DNA of 64,000 bases from Timema cristinae (lineage: Eukaryota; Arthropoda; Insecta; Phasmatodea; Timematidae), in assembly GCA_039000515.1 (NCBI GenBank), contig JBCFYV010009882.1, positions 47,020,698 through 47,084,697 on the forward strand, given 5' to 3'. How positions within the stretch are numbered: position 1 is the stretch's first letter; every line of letters begins with the position of its first letter. Positions 58,701 to 64,000 of this stretch are shown piece after piece. Under the pieces are notes generated by a model. It was given only the letters and a program-made list of their open reading frames with translations, was not told the DNA's origin and did no database searches. The position numbers and the translations under genes are program-made.

Positions 58701-60359
58701 CCGTCGCAAGCTTCTGTTCTCTGGGATAAATGTAAAGATTCCATGAGCGATGACATTCTGCATCGCATTCGGACCGCTGATCAAGATCCCAATATCGATT
58801 TTTCGCCGGAAATATATAACAAGTCGTTAATAAAGATTGAGGATATTTGTATTCTCATTTCTAATATGCCACTCATTCATTTCGATATGCCAGCGCCTAA
58901 CCACCCAGCAACATACATCATTAACAGCGATATTCAGCGCGAACAACAGTTCGATGTGGCCTCTTAGACTACTTTCGTTGCAAATAATGAGCAACTGCTC
59001 ACTGCTGAATAAAAGAATATATACGATCGAATAAATTTGTCAATTGCAGCACAACAAGGTGGATTCTTTTTTTTGGACGCACCAGGTGGCACTGGCAAAT
59101 CATTCCTCATATCACTGATACTAGCGCGCATTCGATCACAAAATCATATTGCGTTGGCATATGCTTCATCAGGCATTGCAGCGACTTTGCTTGATGGTGG
59201 ACGGACTGCACATTCAGCACTCAAGTTGCCATTGAACGTTCACACAAATCCAGACGCAATGTGCAACATAAAGAAGCATTCCGGCATGGCAAAAGTTTTG
59301 CAAAAATGCAAAATTATTATCTGGGATGAATGCACTATGGCCCACAAGCATTCACTTGAAGCTCTCGATAGAACGATGAAAGATCTCAACGATAATACCA
59401 GATTTTTCGGTGGCGCTCTACTACTGCTGTCCGGTGATTTTAGACAGACATTGCCGGTAATTCCACGCACTACATATGCGGACGAAGTTAACGCATGTTT
59501 GAAACAATCATACCTATGGCGAAATGTCAATACAATACGCCTTAACATAAATATACGTGTTCAACTGCAAAACGATCCATTGGCACTGTCATTCTCCGAA
59601 CAATTGCTCAACATTGGCAATGGAAAAATTATATTGCATGGAAATACACAATGCATAAAATTGCCAGACAATTTTTGCAACATGGTAGCCACGAAAGATG
59701 CTATGATTGAAAGCATATTCCCATATTTACGCGCTAATTACATTAATCATGCGTGGCTACGTGAACGAGCTATTTTAGCCGCAAAAAATATCGATGTTGA
59801 CGCTATTAATTTCAAAATACAACAATTATTGCCTGGCAATGAGATGTCGTTTAAATCGATCGACACTGTTGTCGATCCTGACGAAGCAGTCAATTATCCT
59901 GTTGAATTTTTGAATTCACCGGATTTACCGGGAATGCCACCACATAGCTTGCGATTAAAAATTGGTTCACCAATAACCTTGCTTCGGAATTTAAATGCAC
60001 CTAAGCTATGCAATGGCACGCGATTGTTCATAAAAAAAATTATGGCTAATGTTCTTGAAGCTACAATTTTGAACGGTAAGTTTCAAGGTGAGGTTGTTCT
60101 CCTGCCACGGATCCCAATGATCCCTTCAGACTCGCCCATTCCATTCAGACACTTGCAATTTCCAATTCGCTTGGCATTCGCAATTACTATTAATAAGTCA
60201 CAAGGCCAAACGATGCCCATTTGTGGGTTGGATCTAGAAAATCAGTGCTTCTCACATGGTCAATTATATGTTGCGTGTTCTCGCGTTGGCAAACCATCAA
60301 GTTTGTTCATTTATACACCTCAGGGATTGACGAAAAACATTGTTCATCAACTCGCATAA
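55781..60359 (+). pseudogene. Helitron Rep-helicase, inactivated
   Basis: Parts in order. N-terminal Arg/Gln-rich region with a zinc-binding-like CQHCHAFKYKGESAGFCCASG (55781-56338). Helitron_like_N region (56446 to about 57179, with an intron). Rep HUH nuclease in the frame starting 57200, with PHAHI (His codons at 57578 and 57584) and the two-tyrosine motif YICKY (codons at 57998 and 58010). A linker follows, then a Pif1-type SF1 helicase (59037-60359) with Walker A GGTGKS, WDECTM and a terminal INKSQGQTM block. Damage: frameshifts near 56290, 57175 and 58208, and stops near 56407, 58528, 58965 and 59010. The catalytic residues of both domains remain. It would nick and unwind DNA for rolling-circle transposition. 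Confidence 0.9.
56909..56988 (+). other. 80-nt GT-AG intron in the Helitron gene
   Basis: GTACAATC at the 5' edge and a long pyrimidine tract ending TTTTTACTTTGCAG at the 3' edge. Upstream codons give ...QINPVT and downstream codons give ETNKKVSAMNFYAY. Joining the flanks restores one continuous reading frame of the usual Helitron_like_N sequence, whereas unspliced reading shifts frame. Confidence 0.8.
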
Positions 60360-61142
60360 AGATAAAAACAAAACAAACTTTATTGATTTTGTCTGACCAT
60401 TTTTTTTATAACACTACAACCTTAGGTTTAAGAGGGGGTGAGGTTTCTATCCAGCTGACTATACGTATCATAGAAATAGTATGTACTTCGTACAACAAGT
60501 TCATACCATTTCGATGGTACGTATATAGGTAAGTTGTTCTGCTTAAGCCCGTAAAGGTTCTAGGCCCAAAACAGTATATGTTTTAATTATGAAAATAGAA
60601 ACAATTAAAAGGTAATTTGACATTTGTCATATTTGAAGGTACGTCAATAAAATAAAATTAGCTGTACCCGGCATACAAATTTGTAAGCAAGCCTCGCAAT
60701 TTTTTTTCGATACAGCTGATATTTGTGGAGTTGTGGGCGAAATTTCAAAAATTTTAGGGATCACTATTCCATATATTATTATTTTTAATAATGGATACCA
60801 TGTATGTATAGGTGTCTAGCAGTTCCTATTCTAAGTAAAATTTATTAGTTTCAGAAACAGACAGACGGAATGGGAAAGCATTGCTATTGCTGTGAAACAA
60901 AGTATTTGTATTGTACTATTGTCTCAATATAGTTGATTTTGAGGAAAGAAAATATGTTTTATTTTGTATGTTGTCTTGACAAACCCTGAATTTGTAATAT
61001 TTGTGTAACTCAATAATTGGAGTTCATTGTGAATTTGTAATTGTGATGATCACATAGTATTTGTTTTATTATCGAAATCAATTATGCCACCCAAACGAAA
61101 AGCTAACGTTCGGGCAGGACAACGTCTGTCGGGTCCACTAGT

Positions 61143-61494
61143 TAATCTATAAAATAATTTAAACAGGAAAAGAGATGTTTAGTGAAAAATGGCTTTTAAA
61201 TATCAAATTATACCCAGAATAAACCTTCATCACACTTATTTGCATAAAGACACGTCTACTAAGTTAATGTTATTATTTGGAATGGCATCCATTTACTTTT
61301 GTTTCATAGATAATGACAGATTGATAAACTAATATTTTTGAAGTTCAACATCACACGGTTTCAGGAAATGTGTTTGGGATTCTCATGGAATAGACTGTGG
61401 CTAAATTTTATTTATTCACATTAGTTTGAATATCTTCATGTTTTAGTGTAATTTATTAAAATTCACGTAACAATTCTTTTATTTGCGAGATTTG
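61143..61494. other. Non-coding stretch after Helitron
   Basis: AT-rich; nothing recognised. Confidence 0.4.
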
Positions 61495-62300
61495 TTAGTG
61501 AATCTAGTAAAGGAAAACATGAAAAAAGAGTATAGAGGTTAAAATGGGTAAATAAATTAAAAGGCCAAAAAGAATAAAAAGCCGCAAACGTACCAAAAAA
61601 GGGGAAAAAGGTATAGTGGTTAACGGTGTAAAAAGCGTAATTGTAGAAAGAGTATAGAGGGTAATAAAGGATAAAAGGTGTGTAAGGTATAGAAAGGATG
61701 AAGTATAAAGGGGGTAGGGTATTAAGGCGGTCGGATATGAAGGGGGTATAAAGGGTATAGGGTTAAAAGGGTGAGGGTTGAAAGTAGTAAAAATAATGAT
61801 CTTACCAAAAAGGGCAGTAGTACTGAAAATGCAAAAGTTGCTATAATGTCCGAAAATGACCAAAATTTTAAAAATGTCAAAAATGGCTAAAAGGGCACAA
61901 TTGTTCAAAAATAGTAAAAAGGACAAAAAAGTTAAACATTTTATAAAAGGTCAGTAAGTACATTATAAAAAAGGGTAAAATAAATAATAAATGTTAAAAT
62001 TATTTGAGAGCTGCAAAATGTTCAAAAGGGGTGGAAAGGAAAAAAAGTGTGAAATGTTAACGGATTGAAAGATTTTAAAAAATATAAAAGGTTCAAGGGG
62101 TAGAAATTGTAAATGAGGTAAATGGGTAAAAGGTGTAAACACATGTAGATAGAGCAATAATGGTAAAAAGATCAAAAATATTATTACTTTAAGGTAAAGA
62201 GGGTAAAAATTTCAACAAGTTGTAAAAAGGTTTAAAACGGGGAAAATAGTTGAACGGGTTTAGTATGTTAAACGGGGTGAATGTGGTATAAAATAGTAAA
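61495..62300. repeat. C-poor, degenerate AAAGGGT-like low-complexity tract
   Basis: About 800 bp of plus-strand sequence are made of A, G and T with very few C. Degenerate units of the type AAAAGGGTA, AAGGGTATAAAGGG and AAAATGGTCA dominate. Minus-strand open frames rich in Phe/Leu/Ile/Pro/Thr are by-products of this composition. Confidence 0.75.
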
Positions 62301-62629
62301 ATACTTTTTATTGGATTTAGTTAAAACTCTTTAACAACCACTAATTTGTACATGCTGTGAAACTCTTTCATTTTTACAAGCCCCAACAGGCAAGAGTTCA
62401 AAATATTGTGTATAAAAAAGTTATAACTTAATCGTCAAAAGAAATATGTCATTTTAAAACACTTTTAGATAATACGTCTATTTTGACATTTTGTATTACT
62501 CAGCCTACTTTCGCGTTTTGTATCACAATTTAAACCAATTAAGGACTAATTTATAAACACAATATAATATTTGGTTTCTATTCAATATTGTTTATATTAT
62601 ATACTAAAAATAACAAAGGTACGTTATAT

Positions 62630-62663
62630 ATTTCCCGTGTAAATAACGGGTACACCAGCTAGT
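62630..62663 (+). mobile_element. Helitron-type 3' terminus of a second element
   Basis: A hairpin (CCCGT...ACGGG) is followed about 11 nt later by CTAGT and then an A/T-rich flank. This is the arrangement of a Helitron 3' end. The matching 5' TC end was not located. Confidence 0.45.
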
Positions 62664-62880
62664 ATTTTATATATATATATATATAATATATTATGTACAC
62701 ATTATATATAATACATATTATATTTAGAAACAAATAGAAAGAGTATTTAATGGGTTATGTTAGTGAGATATAATAAATTAGCAAAAATAAGAATATCAGG
62801 GAACTTTACTCAGGTGTTAAAACGGAAAAAGGAAAGGTTTCCATGCTAAAGTCTATATAATGAAAGATGAGAAAGTTATC
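62664..62880. repeat. TA-rich low-complexity sequence
   Basis: TATATA runs at 62671-62730; no gene. Confidence 0.6.
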
Positions 62881-64000
62881 CTCATAGCAGATACGAGCTA
62901 GATTTTGAGTAGATGGAATAAACACTTCAGGCATTTTTTGAATGATCATGAAGGATCTGAATTGAGAGAGGTTATCAAAATCCATAATGCTGAACCACTA
63001 GTTCCACCTATTATTGTTAGTGAAGTCAATGAAGCTATTAGGAAGTTAAAAATAAAGGAAGAAGGTGAAACGTTAGTAATAGATATTTATAAATTGCTAG
63101 GATCCCAATAGAACCATGATGCATTGCCAAAGAATGGAAGTAAGGTATTATAATACTCATTTTAAACAAGGAGGATAAAACAGAGTGTAATGGCTATAGA
63201 GGTATTTCACTGCTACCAACATGCTACAACATTTTATCTAACATAATATAGTGAGATTGATGCCATATGCAGAAGAAATAATTGCTGATCATTAATGTGA
63301 ATTTCAACAAAATAGTTCAACATCGGATCAGATTTTTACTATTTGGTGGTTATTTTTTTTTTTTTTAAACCAGTTAAATAGAATATGATGGTTCATCAAA
63401 TATACATAGATTTTAAAAAGGCCACGATTCAGTTTAAAGAAATAAATCATGTGAAATTTTAGTTAAATTTGGGATACCCTAAAATCTTGTCAAGCTAATT
63501 GAGCTATGTTTGAGGGATACTTGTGGTAGGTTGGATGTCACTTATCAGACACTTTCGAAATATATTATGGGTTGAAACTAGGAGATTCACTTTCCCCACT
63601 ACTTTTTAATCTAGCCTTAATAGTATGCCATTAGGTTAATGCAAGAGAGTAGGTAAGGGTTGACATTAAACTGTACACTATTAGGATACGCATATGGTTT
63701 ATTTTGTTAGGTAATAGTAAAGAAACTCTGGTAAGAAATGCAGAAAATTTATTTGAAGTTAGTGAGGGTATAGATTTAGAAGTGCACGTTAAAACGACTA
63801 ACTATATTATCACTCAGAGAACACAGATTGGGGTCGATAATTTAGAGATTGCTGCGAACAACATATCATTTGACAGGGTTACTAGGGTTAAATATTTAGG
63901 AACAATTTTAAGTAGTAATAACTATATTAGATTAGAAATTATGAAGAGAATACAGTCAGTAAATTTACTCTATTACTCGGTCCGTAAGTTTTTGACATCT
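62881..64000 (+). pseudogene. LINE reverse transcriptase, decayed, cut by window end
   Basis: Blocks occur in order but in shifting frames. An N-terminal region includes LVPPIIVSEVNEAIRKLK (62999-63051). A GYRGISLLPT-like block lies near 63193-63222, a YIDFKKA-like block near 63402, and GLKLGDSLSPLLFNLAL near 63570-63620. EGIDLEVHVKTTNYI lies near 63767 and DRVTRVKYLGTILSS near 63873-63915. Many stops are present, and the YADD motif region near 63690 is degraded. The type is the LINE reverse transcriptase common in insects and close in style to 47720-48160. It continues past the window end. Confidence 0.7.

Larger units (their letters stand above)
54934..61142 (+). mobile_element. Helitron, nearly full length
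   Basis: The 5' end, TCTTAATATATATAATTCTT, followed by the CGGCTGGACCGATTTTGATG block, is an insect-type Helitron start. The 3' end, CAGGACAACGTCTGTCGGGT then CCACTAGT, has the short hairpin and the CTAGT terminus. It sits between A (54933) and T (61143), as expected for insertion into an AT dinucleotide without target duplication. It encodes a Rep-helicase (about 55781-60359), now inactivated. Confidence 0.9.

Noticed and set aside
61504..62175. Long hydrophobic minus-strand frames
   Set aside because: A consequence of the C-poor AAAGGG-like tract, whose complement encodes Phe/Leu/Pro/Thr runs.

Overview
The window reads as a slice of a large, AT-rich, repeat-dominated animal genome, most likely an arthropod. 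The repeat content (Ty3/Gypsy, Helitron, mariner, hAT, piggyBac, LINEs, tRNA-derived SINEs) and split exons with GT/AG borders exclude a bacterial or viral source. Nothing here pins the species. One 100-N block (49636-49735) is a scaffold gap.

Host coding sequence is sparse. Two exons on the minus strand (41987-42151, then 33766-33891) encode consecutive parts of a two-pore channel (TPC1-type endolysosomal cation channel). They are separated by an 8.1-kb intron packed with transposons. A possible plus-strand terminal exon of an unknown gene lies at 46690-46805.

Layout: 957-1970 is a 1-kb foldback palindrome with a 9-bp target duplication. About 2.4-7.2 kb holds scattered SINE copies and one tRNA-like sequence. 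8.8-10.4 kb is a decayed YqaJ-nuclease gene. 13799-21867 is a recent Ty3/Gypsy element with an intact gag, a textbook -1 frameshift signal, and a pol broken by two small indels; it interrupts a SINE and is flanked by CATG on both sides. 25.5-31.4 kb contains a hAT MITE, a palindromic minisatellite, an internally deleted piggyBac element, and an unassigned transposase pseudogene split by an LTR-like insertion. 32.1-46.3 kb contains LINE, hAT, mariner and SINE copies around the channel exons. 47.7-48.9 kb holds two LINE fragments. 51.6-54.5 kb holds a long CA/TA microsatellite and an array of a degenerate module containing a large inverted repeat. 54934-61142 is a nearly full-length Helitron whose Rep-helicase gene is broken by stops and frameshifts and carries an 80-nt spliceosomal-type intron. 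61.5-62.3 kb is a C-poor low-complexity tract, followed by a second Helitron-type 3' end and, from 62.9 kb to the window edge, a decayed LINE reverse transcriptase.

A theme through the window is two SINE families with unrelated tRNA-like heads but the same 3' tail. This points to mobilisation by one LINE machinery. No wholly new system is proven. The best-supported unusual structures are the foldback element, the frameshift signal, the rearranged Gypsy 5' end, the Helitron intron and the shared SINE tail.
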